Origin: Bacteroidales bacterium
GTDB taxonomy: Bacteria > Bacteroidota > Bacteroidia > Bacteroidales > GCA-2748055
DNA length: 32,668 nt
Reading direction: 5' to 3'
Assembly: GCA_029938715.1 (NCBI GenBank)
Contig: JAOZUK010000037.1
Coordinates: 1 to 32,668, forward strand
Made by a program: the position numbers and the translations under genes. Numbering within the stretch: the first letter of the stretch is position 1; every line of letters starts with the position of its first letter. Below, piece after piece: positions 24,336 through 32,668 of the stretch. The notes under the pieces are model-generated. The model did not search any database, was not told the DNA's origin, and saw nothing but the letters and a program-made list of their open reading frames with translations.

Positions 24336-25886
24336 ATGGCCCAGGAGGATCTATTTAAGAAGTTGGTTGCACACTGCAAGGAATACGGTTTTGTTTTCCA
24401 GTCCAGTGAAATCTATGACGGACTTGCCGCAGTGTATGATTATGGCCAGTATGGAGTGGAGTTAAAGAATAACATTAAGAAGTATTGGTGGGACTCTCTG
24501 GTATTGCTTCACGAAAATGTGGTTGGACTGGATTCGGCCATATTTATGCACCCCACCATCTGGAAGGCTTCGGGTCATGTGGATGCTTTCAATGATCCAC
24601 TGATTGATAATAAAGATTCAAAGAAAAGATACAGGGCCGATGTGCTCATCGAAGAGCAGATGGCCAAATACGAAGGCAAAATAAATAAAGAAGTAGAAAA
24701 AGCCAGAAAGCGTTTTGGAGATACCTTTGACGAGGATCAGTTCCGCGCCACCAATCCAAGGGTGCTGGCCAACCAGGAAAAATTGGATGCCCTTCATGGC
24801 CGTTTTGTAAAAGCTTTGAATGATTCGGACCTGGATGAACTAAGGCAGATCATTGTAGATCAAGAGATTGCATGTCCCGTATCGGGTTCCAGAAACTGGA
24901 CCAATGTAAGGCAGTTCAACCTGATGTTCTCCACCGATATGGGATCTACCTCTGAAAGTTCAAATAAGATTTACCTGCGCCCCGAAACTGCCCAGGGCAT
25001 CTTTGTTAACTACCTCAACGTACAGAAGTCGGGACGAATGAAAATTCCATTTGGCATCGCGCAGATCGGGAAAGCGTTCCGAAATGAGATTGTGGCCAGG
25101 CAGTTTATCTTTCGGATGAGGGAGTTTGAACAGATGGAGATGCAATTCTTCGTTCCGCCGGGAACCGAGCTTGAGTGGTTTGAACACTGGAAGCAGCATC
25201 GCATGAAGTGGCACCGTACACTGGGGTTTGGCGACGATATGTACCGCTTCCACGATCACGATAAGCTGGCCCATTATGCCAATGCAGCTACAGATATTGA
25301 GTTCAAGTTCCCATTCGGCTTTAAAGAGGTGGAGGGAATCCACTCCAGGACCGATTTCGACCTGGAAAGTCACCAGGAGTATTCAGGGAAGAAACTTCAG
25401 TATTTCGATCCGGAAACCAACAAGAATTATGTGCCCTATGTGGTGGAAACATCCATAGGAGTGGACCGGATGTTCCTGCAGATTATCTCTGCAGCCTATA
25501 CCGAAGAGACCCTCAAAAAAGAGGACGGTTCCACAGATTCGAGGGTGGTAATGAAGCTTCCTTCTGCACTTGCCCCTGTTAAACTTGCGGTCTTCCCACT
25601 CACCAAAAAAGATGGTTTGCCCGAAAAGGCAAGGACCATCTTAAATGAAATGAAGTTTGAATTCAATTGTCAGTACGAAGAGAAAGATTCTATCGGGAAA
25701 CGTTACAGACGTCAGGATGCTATCGGAACGCCCTATTGCATCACAGTGGATCACCAGACCCTGGAAGACGATACCGTAACCATTCGCTACAGAGATACCA
25801 TGGAACAGGAACGGGTTAACATTACCAGCCTGCTGCAGATCATTAAAGAGAAGGTGAATATGAGCAACCTGCTGAGGCAACTCTAA
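24336..25886 (+). CDS. glyS: Glycyl-tRNA synthetase, single-chain homodimeric type
   Basis: This class II synthetase charges tRNA-Gly. The 516-residue single-chain form is the one found in Bacteroidota, Gram-positives, archaea and eukaryotes, not the alpha/beta tetramer of Proteobacteria. Diagnostic stretches are GFVFQSSEIYDGLAAVYDYG (19-38), RPETAQGIFVNYLNV, motif 2 FRNEIVARQFIFRMREFEQ, and motif 3 ETSIGVDRMFLQI. A C-terminal anticodon-binding domain follows from about residue 405 (LAPVKLAVFPL). The ATG at 24336 has an A/T-rich upstream stretch. Its stop lies 12 bases before the TTG start of a glycosyltransferase, with no terminator between. Confidence 0.97.
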   Translation: MAQEDLFKKLVAHCKEYGFVFQSSEIYDGLAAVYDYGQYGVELKNNIKKYWWDSLVLLHENVVGLDSAIFMHPTIWKASGHVDAFNDPLIDNKDSKKRYRADVLIEEQMAKYEGKINKEVEKARKRFGDTFDEDQFRATNPRVLANQEKLDALHGRFVKALNDSDLDELRQIIVDQEIACPVSGSRNWTNVRQFNLMFSTDMGSTSESSNKIYLRPETAQGIFVNYLNVQKSGRMKIPFGIAQIGKAFRNEIVARQFIFRMREFEQMEMQFFVPPGTELEWFEHWKQHRMKWHRTLGFGDDMYRFHDHDKLAHYANAATDIEFKFPFGFKEVEGIHSRTDFDLESHQEYSGKKLQYFDPETNKNYVPYVVETSIGVDRMFLQIISAAYTEETLKKEDGSTDSRVVMKLPSALAPVKLAVFPLTKKDGLPEKARTILNEMKFEFNCQYEEKDSIGKRYRRQDAIGTPYCITVDHQTLEDDTVTIRYRDTMEQERVNITSLLQIIKEKVNMSNLLRQL

Positions 25887-25898
25887 TTGTTGGTTGCA

Positions 25899-27197
25899 TT
25901 GAAAAAGGTCCTGATCATAACCTATTATTGGCCGCCCAGTGGAGGGGCGGGGGTTCAGAGATGGTTGAAATTTACCAAGTACCTTCCGGAGTTTGGTTGG
26001 GAGCCCATTATCCTGACGGTCCAACCCGAAGATGCAAGCTATCCCCTGCTTGATACAACACTGGAAGATGAGGTGCGCGAAGGAATAAGGGTGATTAAAA
26101 CCCCCAGCCGGGAGATCTATAAATTGTACCAGAAGTTCACCGGTGCTGAAAACATTCCCAGTGCAGGATTTGCCAATGAGAAGAGCAACTCCTTTAAGCA
26201 CAAAATAGCCAAGTTCATTCGGGGTAATTTTTTTATTCCCGATCCGCGGAGAGGATGGAACAGGTATGCAACCCGGGAGGCCATGAAGATCCTGGCTGAA
26301 GAGAAGGATATTCAATGCATAATTACATCCAGTCCCCCGCACTCTACCCAGTTGATCGGACTGAAGTTGCAAAAGAGATTTTCTATCCCCTGGCTGGCAG
26401 ACCTGAGGGACCCCTGGACCGATATTTTTTATTACGAGAAGCTCTATACTACTTTGCCTGCACATTGGCTGAACCTGATGCATGAAAAGAGAGTCCTGAA
26501 AAATGCTGATCGAATTATTGTTGTCGGTCCTTTTCTAAAAAAAATGATCGAAAAAAAATATGGAGTTGATCGCAAGAAGGTTCAGGTAGTGGTCAATGGT
26601 TTCGATGAAGATGATTTTAGCAATATTCCGGATCAGGAGGAGACAGATTCCTCGCTCACTTATGTGGGTACATTGTCGGATCAATATCCCATTGATAGCC
26701 TTGTTGAGACATTTTATAACTTGATCGGGGAAAATCCTGAGATGAAGTTCCGCTTTGTAGGTTCAGTATCTTCTAATTCCAGAAAAGCACTGAGCCGTAT
26801 CCCTGAAAAAAATATTGAATACATCCCACATGTTAGTCATGTGGAAGCCATCAGGTACATGAGGCAATCCGGTGCATTGTTGCTGATTATCCCGGATCAC
26901 TCTTCGGGCGAAGGCATTTTGACCGGCAAGCTTTTTGAATACCTGGCCTCCGGAAGACCCATTGTGGGCATTGGACCTGTGGACGGTGATGCCGCCAGTG
27001 TGATTCGGGAATGTGGCGCTGGCGAAATGGTTGGGTATACCGACAAGGTAAGACTTAAGGCCGTGCTAACAGAATGGATTCAAGGCCATCATAAAGGGAA
27101 ACCCTCTAAAACACCTTCCGGGGCCTCGGCCTACTCTCGCAGGAATATGACTGCCAGGATAGTAGATCTACTTAATCAATTAAACCAGGTTGTATGA
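25899..27197 (+). CDS. GT4-like glycosyltransferase, TTG start
   Basis: The 432-residue protein has a GT-B layout: an N-terminal acceptor domain with VLIITYYWPPSGGAGVQRW, and a C-terminal donor domain with LTYVGTLSDQYP, the EX7E-like region GEGILTGKLFEYLASGRPIV, and RNMTARIVDLL at the end. It is probably a cytoplasmic enzyme building a surface glycan; donor and acceptor are unknown. No ATG precedes the conserved start; candidates are TTG codons at 25887, 25890 and 25899. The last gives (M)KKVLIITYYWPPSGG, the usual family N-terminus, and is chosen. It follows glyS after 12 bases and overlaps the next gene by four bases (ATGA). Confidence 0.88.
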   Translation: MKKVLIITYYWPPSGGAGVQRWLKFTKYLPEFGWEPIILTVQPEDASYPLLDTTLEDEVREGIRVIKTPSREIYKLYQKFTGAENIPSAGFANEKSNSFKHKIAKFIRGNFFIPDPRRGWNRYATREAMKILAEEKDIQCIITSSPPHSTQLIGLKLQKRFSIPWLADLRDPWTDIFYYEKLYTTLPAHWLNLMHEKRVLKNADRIIVVGPFLKKMIEKKYGVDRKKVQVVVNGFDEDDFSNIPDQEETDSSLTYVGTLSDQYPIDSLVETFYNLIGENPEMKFRFVGSVSSNSRKALSRIPEKNIEYIPHVSHVEAIRYMRQSGALLLIIPDHSSGEGILTGKLFEYLASGRPIVGIGPVDGDAASVIRECGAGEMVGYTDKVRLKAVLTEWIQGHHKGKPSKTPSGASAYSRRNMTARIVDLLNQLNQVV

Positions 27198-28354
27198 AAA
27201 TTTTAATGGTACTGGAGTCCGATTTCCCTCCCGATATCAGGGTAGAAAACGAGATACTGGCCCTGGTCAATGCCGGGCATGAAATGCACATCGCCTGCTA
27301 CAGCCATAAAAAACAGTTTGAGGTTCCGGGTGACCTGCCATATACCATCCATAAAACCTACATTCCTCCCCTTGTTTACAAAGTTAGTGTTGGTGCACTT
27401 AAATCCGAAATCTATTTCAATTTTTGGAGGAAAGTACTGAAGGGTCTGTTCAGCAAAATCACCTTTGATGCGATCCATATCCATGATCTTCCCCTGGCTA
27501 AAGTGGGTTATGAAACAGGTAGGAAACAGGGTATCCCTTTTACACTGGATCTCCATGAAAACTGGCCGGCACTGCTCTCAATTTCTAAACATACCAATAC
27601 CATGCTTGGGAAAAGGCTGAGTTCCAGAAGTCAGTGGGAGGAATATGAAAAAAAATATGTGTCACTGGCCGATAAAGTGATCGTAGTGGTGGATGAAGCC
27701 AAAGAAAGAATTAGTGGGCTGGGTGTTGATCCATCCAGGATCTATATAGTCTCAAACACCATTAATCCTGCTTATTTCGATTTCCCTGAACAGGAAAAGG
27801 ATGGTGAGTATATTACCATGGTATATGGAGGAGGAATCAATTATCACAGGGGATTGCAAACAGTGATTGAGGCCCTGCCGGAAATTGCTGCACAGATTCC
27901 CAATATCAGGGTCTGGCTCATTGGAAAAGGCAGCTATGTAAAAATCTTGAAAAAGCAGGCGTCTGAGCTTGGTGTGGACAGATATATTGAATTTTTTGAC
28001 TGGATGCCTTTAAAGGAACTTCTGAAACGTGTAAGTCAAGCAGACATTGCACTCATTCCTCATATTAAATCCGCACACACCGACTCCACCATCCCTCATA
28101 AACTTTTCCAGTATATGTATGCTGGTATCCCTACACTGGCATCCGATTGTGATCCGCTTCAGCGAATTCTTCTCGAAACATCTACCGGTGCAATCTTCAA
28201 AGATCAGGATCCTAAAAATTTTGCATCCCTGCTGTTCAAGCTGTTGCAAGATTCTTATTTCAGGGAACGTATTCCTGAAAATGGCAAAATGTGGGTAGAA
28301 AAAAAGTACAACTGGGACGCAGACGCAGCAGTGCTCGTTTCGATGTATCAATAA
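27194..28354 (+). CDS. GT4-like glycosyltransferase, second in tandem
   Basis: The 386-residue GT-B protein begins MKILMVLESDFPPDIRVENE, typical of GT4 enzymes acting on polysaccharide or lipid-linked acceptors. The acceptor domain has HIHDLPLAKVGY and TLDLHENWPALL. The donor domain starts at MVYGGGINYHRG and carries LIPHIKSAHTDSTIPHKLF with YMYAGIPTLASDC, where the donor nucleotide-sugar should bind. The ATG overlaps the previous stop as ATGA, so translation is probably coupled to the first glycosyltransferase. It is unlike that gene in detail and is not a recent duplicate. The sugar cannot be predicted. Confidence 0.9.
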   Translation: MKILMVLESDFPPDIRVENEILALVNAGHEMHIACYSHKKQFEVPGDLPYTIHKTYIPPLVYKVSVGALKSEIYFNFWRKVLKGLFSKITFDAIHIHDLPLAKVGYETGRKQGIPFTLDLHENWPALLSISKHTNTMLGKRLSSRSQWEEYEKKYVSLADKVIVVVDEAKERISGLGVDPSRIYIVSNTINPAYFDFPEQEKDGEYITMVYGGGINYHRGLQTVIEALPEIAAQIPNIRVWLIGKGSYVKILKKQASELGVDRYIEFFDWMPLKELLKRVSQADIALIPHIKSAHTDSTIPHKLFQYMYAGIPTLASDCDPLQRILLETSTGAIFKDQDPKNFASLLFKLLQDSYFRERIPENGKMWVEKKYNWDADAAVLVSMYQ

Positions 28355-28358
28355 ATTC

Positions 28359-28383
28359 AAAGGATCCGGCCAGGCTATCTTTT
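28359..28383. terminator. Possible bidirectional terminator between convergent genes
   Basis: AAAGGAT (28359-28365) pairs with ATCTTTT (28377-28383) over seven positions with one G-U. Inside, CC (28366-28367) pairs with GG (28373-28374), leaving a two-base bulge. The plus strand ends in TTTT. The stem is short and A/T-rich, so its strength is doubtful. It fills the gap between the second glycosyltransferase and the flippase and overlaps the flippase stop codon by two bases. Confidence 0.4.
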
Positions 28384-29863
28384 ACCTGTTCGGCTTAATC
28401 AGGTTGAAGGCCCATCTCACGATCGAATTCGCCTCAGCTGAAATCCCGGTCATATAAATGAACCCCGAAAAAACAATGGCGATAAATGCACTTCTGAGAA
28501 CCAGGTCGGGCCAGAATGCCATCTCAGGGATCAGATAATTTAAAGCGAGGGTTCCCCCGGCAATCAATGTGATAATCGGTATGGCGACTGAGTAGGGCTG
28601 AAAACCAAATTTCCACTTTAAAAAGGTAAACTTCACGATGGTGAGGATAAAGGTCGACACCAGTGAGGCCAGTGCTGCACCGGGCATACCCAGCACAGGA
28701 ATAAACAGTATATTGGTTGAGACGATCAGAATAATAAAGAGAATCATCCAGTAATTCTGATACCTGTAATAGGCAGATGTTCCGATGATATGCATGCTCA
28801 CCCCCGACAGCATATTCAGTACATTTGCCAGTCCGATGAAGATGATCACTCCCCTGCCGCTCCCAAACTCCTCAGGTAAAATCTGAAATATATTTCCCAG
28901 GTTTGCTACCAGTAAAATGAAGAGTAATCCCCCCACAATATACTGATTCAGGCAGCTTTTTCTGTATATGGATGCGATGTTGGCCACATCGTTGTCCTTC
29001 CATGATTGTGCCAGGAGTGTTACCGATATCTTGCTGAGTGCCCGGGAAGGCAGGATGATCAAAGTTCCAAAATAGAATGCAATAGAATATATTCCTGCAG
29101 CCGATAATCCCAGGTATTCGGTGATCATGTATTTATCAATGTTGACCAGCGCAACACCACTCATTCCGGCAATGATTCCAAAAATCGCTACATCGATCAT
29201 CTGCTTCCTCATGGATTTATCGATAAAGGCAAGGTTCGGCCTCAAGGAGAGCTTACCTGTTAAATACAGATACAGAGAGATCATGAGTGGTGGAATTCCC
29301 AGGATAGCTACAAAAAGGTATAAGTATGTCTGGAAGGAAATAAGATCAAAGTGAAACAATAAAATAATAGCCAGATTTCCCAATCTGACCACTATTTCCC
29401 GTAAGAAGGTGCCAAAGGTAGCATTATACAAAACCCGGTTATAGGAGTCCATTAATGTATGGACCAGCAGGAACAGGATAAGCGGAATAAGCAAATCTAT
29501 GTATTGAGTAAACAGAGCCGATTTCTCAATATTTCTGTCGATCAGGAGGTCTCTTAAAAAATAGTAGACAATCAACACCACAAGAAAACCAACCAGGCCA
29601 ACCATTGTCTGAATGAACAGGAACCCGTTATGTTTGTTCTTATCGGAACGGAAGTAGGGAAACAATCTCGCTGTCACGCTATTGAACCCGAGTGTTCCCA
29701 GCTGTACAAATATGGTGGCCATTGAAACAAGTACCTGGGTAAGGCCAATCTGGTCCAGTGTAAAAATCTTGGGTGCAAGGATAGCCAGGTTGAGAAATCC
29801 CAGGCAAGCCCCTACATATAAATATATGGATCCTTTGATGGATTGTCTTTGAATAATTCCCAT
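28382..29863 (-). CDS. Polysaccharide flippase (Wzx/RfbX-like, MOP superfamily)
   Basis: The 493-residue membrane protein has roughly 12-14 hydrophobic helices and few long loops. The N-terminus MGIIQRQSIKGSIYLYVGACLGFLN, with a polar start leading into a Gly-rich first helix, is typical of polysaccharide biosynthesis exporters. The pattern of paired helices with Gly, Pro and Asn in the membrane (GIAGMSGVALVNIDKYMI and YLGLSAAGIYSIAFYFG) fits the family. It would flip lipid-linked glycans across the inner membrane. Neighbouring glycosyltransferases and wecB support a surface-glycan role, though it is transcribed in the opposite direction. Its ATG at 29863 is well defined. Confidence 0.87.
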   Translation of the reverse strand: MGIIQRQSIKGSIYLYVGACLGFLNLAILAPKIFTLDQIGLTQVLVSMATIFVQLGTLGFNSVTARLFPYFRSDKNKHNGFLFIQTMVGLVGFLVVLIVYYFLRDLLIDRNIEKSALFTQYIDLLIPLILFLLVHTLMDSYNRVLYNATFGTFLREIVVRLGNLAIILLFHFDLISFQTYLYLFVAILGIPPLMISLYLYLTGKLSLRPNLAFIDKSMRKQMIDVAIFGIIAGMSGVALVNIDKYMITEYLGLSAAGIYSIAFYFGTLIILPSRALSKISVTLLAQSWKDNDVANIASIYRKSCLNQYIVGGLLFILLVANLGNIFQILPEEFGSGRGVIIFIGLANVLNMLSGVSMHIIGTSAYYRYQNYWMILFIILIVSTNILFIPVLGMPGAALASLVSTFILTIVKFTFLKWKFGFQPYSVAIPIITLIAGGTLALNYLIPEMAFWPDLVLRSAFIAIVFSGFIYMTGISAEANSIVRWAFNLIKPNR

Positions 29864-29908
29864 CGGATGAATAATCCTGGTGCAAAAAACATTATTTTTA
29901 CCTGCTCA

Positions 29909-29916
29909 CAAATGTA
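29909..29916 (-). promoter_or_regulatory. Candidate -7 element for the flippase gene (TACATTTG)
   Basis: The minus strand reads TACATTTG, an exact TAnnTTTG match, 45 bases upstream of the flippase ATG. No clear -33 element is visible. The 68-base gap also has to serve the divergent YfhO-family gene; a weaker plus-strand match TATTTTTA lies at 29893-29900. Confidence 0.45.
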
Positions 29917-29931
29917 CTAATCATTTCTGTT

Positions 29932-32418
29932 ATGAACATTAAGTTTAGCTTCCCCAAGTTAATTCCCTATCTCTCAGCTATAATCCTGTTTCTGGTCATT
30001 TCATTCGCCTATTTCCCGGAAGTACTGGATGGAAAGCAGCTGGGAGGCCATGACAATGCAAACTTCAAGGGCATGGCCCGGGAAATGATCGATTACAGGG
30101 AAGAGACCGGGAAAGAAGCCCTGTGGACCAACAGCATGTTCAGCGGAATGCCGGGCTATATGATCAGCACCAATTACAACGGCAATAAACTGCGTTTTCT
30201 GGACAGATTACTGCAGGCAGGACCCAGACCGGTTAGCTTTGTCTTTCTCTATCTCATTGGGTTCTTCGTATTGCTTATATCCATTCGCATGAATCCCTGG
30301 CTTGCCATTGCAGGAGCTATAGCCTTTGCCTTCTCTTCATACAACTTTGTGATCCTGGCTGCAGGCCATAATACCAAGGCCATTGCCATAGGATACATGG
30401 CTCCTGTGATTGCCGGGGTCCTGGTGTCATTCAGAGGAAAAAGGTTGCTTGGAGCGGCACTAACGGGGATTGCACTGGCACTTCAAATCAGAGCAGGGCA
30501 CCTGCAGATTACCTACTACACCCTGATCATTGTATTTGTTTTCGGGCTATTCCAGCTCTATTTTGCGATCAAAGAAAAATACATAAAGGATCTGCTTGTC
30601 ACCATCGCCTTTTTGCTTGTTGCAGTGGGCTTCAGTGTGACCAGCAACTCGGCCAGGCTCTGGACCGCCATGGAATATAGCAAGTACACCATGCGAAGTC
30701 CGTCTGAACTCACCCTGGAGGAGGGTGACAAAACCACAGGGCTTACAAAAAGTTATGCAACCCGCTGGAGTTATGGCCTCGATGAGACTTTTTCCCTTCT
30801 GATTCCAGGGTTTAAGGGCGGAAGCAGTAACGGATCACTTACTGAGAAATCCGAGACCTATGCATTGTTTGCCCAAAGTAATCCATCCCAGGCCAGGGAG
30901 GTAATCAAAAACCTGCCGCTCTACTGGGGGGGGCAGGCCTCCACTGCCGGCAACATCTATGTGGGAGCCATCGTGGTTTTCCTCTTTATACTGGGTATGT
31001 TTATAGTGGATCGCAAAATAAAGTGGTGGCTCTTTACAGTTACCGTTCTGGGGATCATGCTGGCATGGGGTAAAAACCTGATGTTCCTGACCGAATTCTT
31101 TTTGGACCATGTGCCCGGCTACAACAAATTCCGAACCGTGAGCATGACCCTGGTGATCCCTGGCCTGGCTATGCCCGTACTGGCTATGATTGCCCTTAAC
31201 AAGGTACTGTTTGGCGAATTGGATAAAAAGAAGTTTTTCAACGCCCTGAAATGGTCTGCAGGTATAGCCGGAGGAGTCGCGCTGCTCTTTGCCCTTCTGC
31301 CCGACCTGGCAGGGAATTTTGTTTCTGCCAATGACAGCAGTTACCAGGAGGCCCTACAGGAAACCTTGCAGGCCGACCGCAGAACCCTGCTTCGCACCGA
31401 TGCTTTTCGTTCTTTACTCTTCATTGGGCTGGCAGCGGGGGTGATCCTCCTTTTTAAGATGCAGAAGATCAAGGTAAATGTGGCAATTGCACTAATTGCA
31501 GTACTCTTCCTGGCCGACATGTGGCCAGTGAATAAGCGTTACCTGAACAAGGAGTATTTTTCAAATAAGCGCCAGGCTCAGCAACCCTTTACTCCGTCGG
31601 CTGCCGATCAGTTTATCATGAACGAGCCCGGTTACAACAACAGGGTGCTGAACCTTACTGTATCTATTTTCCAGGATGCATCCACTTCATTTTTTCACCC
31701 CTCCCTGGGAGGTTACCATGGAGCCAAAATGCGCCGTTACCAGGACATTATTGAGACTGGTATGATGACCGATATAAATGCACTGTTTGCTGCTGCTCAG
31801 AGTCAGAACTATGCGGTTGTGGACAGTGCCCTGGCACGAACCAATGTATTGAATATGGTCAATACAAAATATATCATACTTAATCCGGAAACTCAGCCCA
31901 TTATGAACCGACACGCCCGTGGAAATGCATGGTTTGTGAACAACATCCGCGTGGTGGAGAATGCCGATGCAGATGTGGCCGCGTTATCAGAGATAGACCT
32001 TATCAGTGAGGCAACCCTGGATCGCCGGTATGAAGGCGAGCTCCAAAATAAATCTTTCCCTGAGGATCCCACGGCTTCCATCAGTCTGGCCGAATATGAG
32101 CCCAACAGGATGGTCTATTCCAGCCAATCGGCTTCCGAACAGCTGGCTGTCTTCTCCGAGATCTATTATGAAAAGGGTTGGCAGGCCTATATTGATGGTG
32201 AGAAGACCGATCACCTCCGTGTTAACTATATGCTACGTGGAATGGTAGTGCCCGGTGGAACTCATGAAATTGTATTCGAATTTCATCCCAGATCCTATTT
32301 TACAGGAACCACCGTATCAGTCATCAGCTCGGTACTCTTGCTGTTACTGTTCTTTGGAGCCATCTATATGCAGTACCGAAACAATACCGAAGAGGATAAT
32401 TCACTGCTCACCCTGTAA
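29932..32418 (+). CDS. YfhO-family membrane protein
   Basis: The 828-residue polytopic protein has a GT-C-like N-terminal half with many membrane helices. The first loop holds LGGHDNANFKGMAREMIDYR (about 36-55), corresponding to the acidic loop of GT-C glycosyltransferases, followed by FSGMPGYMIS. The C-terminal third is mainly soluble, with YYEKGWQAYIDGE and VPGGTHEIVFEFHPRSYF, then a last membrane helix near 795-815 and a short polar tail. YfhO proteins glycosylate lipoteichoic acid in Gram-positives; the function in Bacteroidota is not settled, but transfer of sugars outside the cytoplasmic membrane is plausible. It is divergent from the flippase and convergent with the gene at the right edge. 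Confidence 0.88.
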   Translation: MNIKFSFPKLIPYLSAIILFLVISFAYFPEVLDGKQLGGHDNANFKGMAREMIDYREETGKEALWTNSMFSGMPGYMISTNYNGNKLRFLDRLLQAGPRPVSFVFLYLIGFFVLLISIRMNPWLAIAGAIAFAFSSYNFVILAAGHNTKAIAIGYMAPVIAGVLVSFRGKRLLGAALTGIALALQIRAGHLQITYYTLIIVFVFGLFQLYFAIKEKYIKDLLVTIAFLLVAVGFSVTSNSARLWTAMEYSKYTMRSPSELTLEEGDKTTGLTKSYATRWSYGLDETFSLLIPGFKGGSSNGSLTEKSETYALFAQSNPSQAREVIKNLPLYWGGQASTAGNIYVGAIVVFLFILGMFIVDRKIKWWLFTVTVLGIMLAWGKNLMFLTEFFLDHVPGYNKFRTVSMTLVIPGLAMPVLAMIALNKVLFGELDKKKFFNALKWSAGIAGGVALLFALLPDLAGNFVSANDSSYQEALQETLQADRRTLLRTDAFRSLLFIGLAAGVILLFKMQKIKVNVAIALIAVLFLADMWPVNKRYLNKEYFSNKRQAQQPFTPSAADQFIMNEPGYNNRVLNLTVSIFQDASTSFFHPSLGGYHGAKMRRYQDIIETGMMTDINALFAAAQSQNYAVVDSALARTNVLNMVNTKYIILNPETQPIMNRHARGNAWFVNNIRVVENADADVAALSEIDLISEATLDRRYEGELQNKSFPEDPTASISLAEYEPNRMVYSSQSASEQLAVFSEIYYEKGWQAYIDGEKTDHLRVNYMLRGMVVPGGTHEIVFEFHPRSYFTGTTVSVISSVLLLLLFFGAIYMQYRNNTEEDNSLLTL

Positions 32419-32459
32419 TTCCTCATGGACTAGTAGCGATTTTTCCACTCCTGTTTTCG

Positions 32460-32668
32460 TCACTCCTTGCGTAGTGCTTTGTTAAAGCGCAGATATTCAA
32501 CGGTATAGATCTTTGATTTTGTCATTCGTGGGTGTCCTGTGATCTTATACGGGGTTTGTATTGGATAAAAAGAACAAGTAGTTGACAAGAAATGTACCCA
32601 TTCAGGACCATTTGCTTGCGTGAAAAATGGTTGTGGGTAATTAATAAGTATCCATTGGTGTTCTGAGG
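32460..32668 (-). CDS. C-terminal part of an unrecognised protein, cut by the right edge
   Basis: On the minus strand one frame is open from the edge to a TGA at 32460-32462, giving 68 residues with no start in the window. The translation looks like a real protein: WILINYPQPFFTQANGPEW, then a stretch with FYPIQTPYKITGHPRMTKSK, ending IYTVEYLRFNKALRKE. I do not recognise the family. Beyond the TGA the same frame continues for nine codons (RKQEWKNRY) to a TAG at 32430-32432. This matches the basic, aromatic style of the tail, so the TGA may be a recent mutation from TGG or simply the true end. It converges on the YfhO-family gene with a gap of 41 bases. Confidence 0.6.
   Translation of the reverse strand, partial: SEHQWILINYPQPFFTQANGPEWVHFLSTTCSFYPIQTPYKITGHPRMTKSKIYTVEYLRFNKALRKE

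Noticed and set aside
25641-26483. A 280-codon open frame on the minus strand across the glyS/glycosyltransferase junction
   Set aside because: It lies antisense to two clear genes, its translation lacks recognisable motifs, and such frames arise easily opposite coding DNA.
32460-32462. TGA as a selenocysteine codon
   Set aside because: It sits near the end of the frame with no visible downstream stem-loop of the bacterial SECIS type and no selenoprotein-like context. A plain stop or Trp-to-stop change is simpler.
1-32668. Mobile element, prophage, defence system or biosynthetic island
   Set aside because: I found no transposase, integrase, phage structural gene, paired terminal repeats or attachment-site duplication. 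The gene content is housekeeping and envelope functions throughout, so I do not claim a new system.

Overview
The window reads as a Bacteroidota chromosome, most likely from the Bacteroidales/Marinilabiliales side of the phylum (the finer placement is a guess from memory). The support is the diheme five-helix SdhC with its SdhA and SdhB partners, a single-chain glycyl-tRNA synthetase, start regions that mostly lack a strong Shine-Dalgarno site, and repeated matches to the Bacteroidota -7 promoter element TAnnTTTG (or TTCG) just upstream of genes. I see no phage, plasmid, transposase, CRISPR or restriction genes. This is a dense housekeeping region, and no stretch longer than about 285 bases lacks a gene.

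Layout. 1-2.4 kb is a translation block: the tail of a probable ribosomal protein S2 gene, tsf, a strong terminator, pyrH and frr. A membrane glycosyltransferase-like gene follows frr after 12 bases. Next come an OmpA-type lipoprotein (minus), dxs (plus) and an ALDH7-type aldehyde dehydrogenase (minus). At 8.4-11.5 kb a tRNA-Leu(CAA) runs into a dCMP deaminase, an S41 protease and a Spy-like periplasmic protein. At 11.5-18.4 kb, sdhCAB on the plus strand lies between two M24B aminopeptidase P paralogues on the minus strand, one of them paired with an alpha/beta hydrolase. From 18.7 to 23 kb are an unrecognised 244-residue protein, a CPBP membrane protease, a tRNA-dihydrouridine synthase and nadB. 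The last 9.5 kb has a surface-glycan flavour: wecB, glyS followed directly by two GT4 glycosyltransferases, a Wzx-like flippase and a YfhO-family membrane protein. A minus-strand gene is cut by the right edge.

How the genes fit together. Most encode core functions: translation, pyrimidine and NAD synthesis, isoprenoids, and succinate/fumarate respiration. Envelope functions are interleaved. Twice, a translation gene (frr, glyS) is followed after exactly 12 bases by a glycosyltransferase gene, so glycan genes may share transcripts with translation genes. Four of the seven complete tail-to-tail gene pairs overlap by 27-43 bases.

I did not find a clearly novel multi-gene system. The most unusual items are the tRNA-Leu/dCMP deaminase junction with its structured leader, the palindrome over a candidate aminopeptidase promoter, the unrecognised 244-residue protein, the overlapping convergent pairs, the possibly leaderless wecB, and the edge gene with an in-frame TGA near its end. 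All promoter calls are pattern matches by eye.
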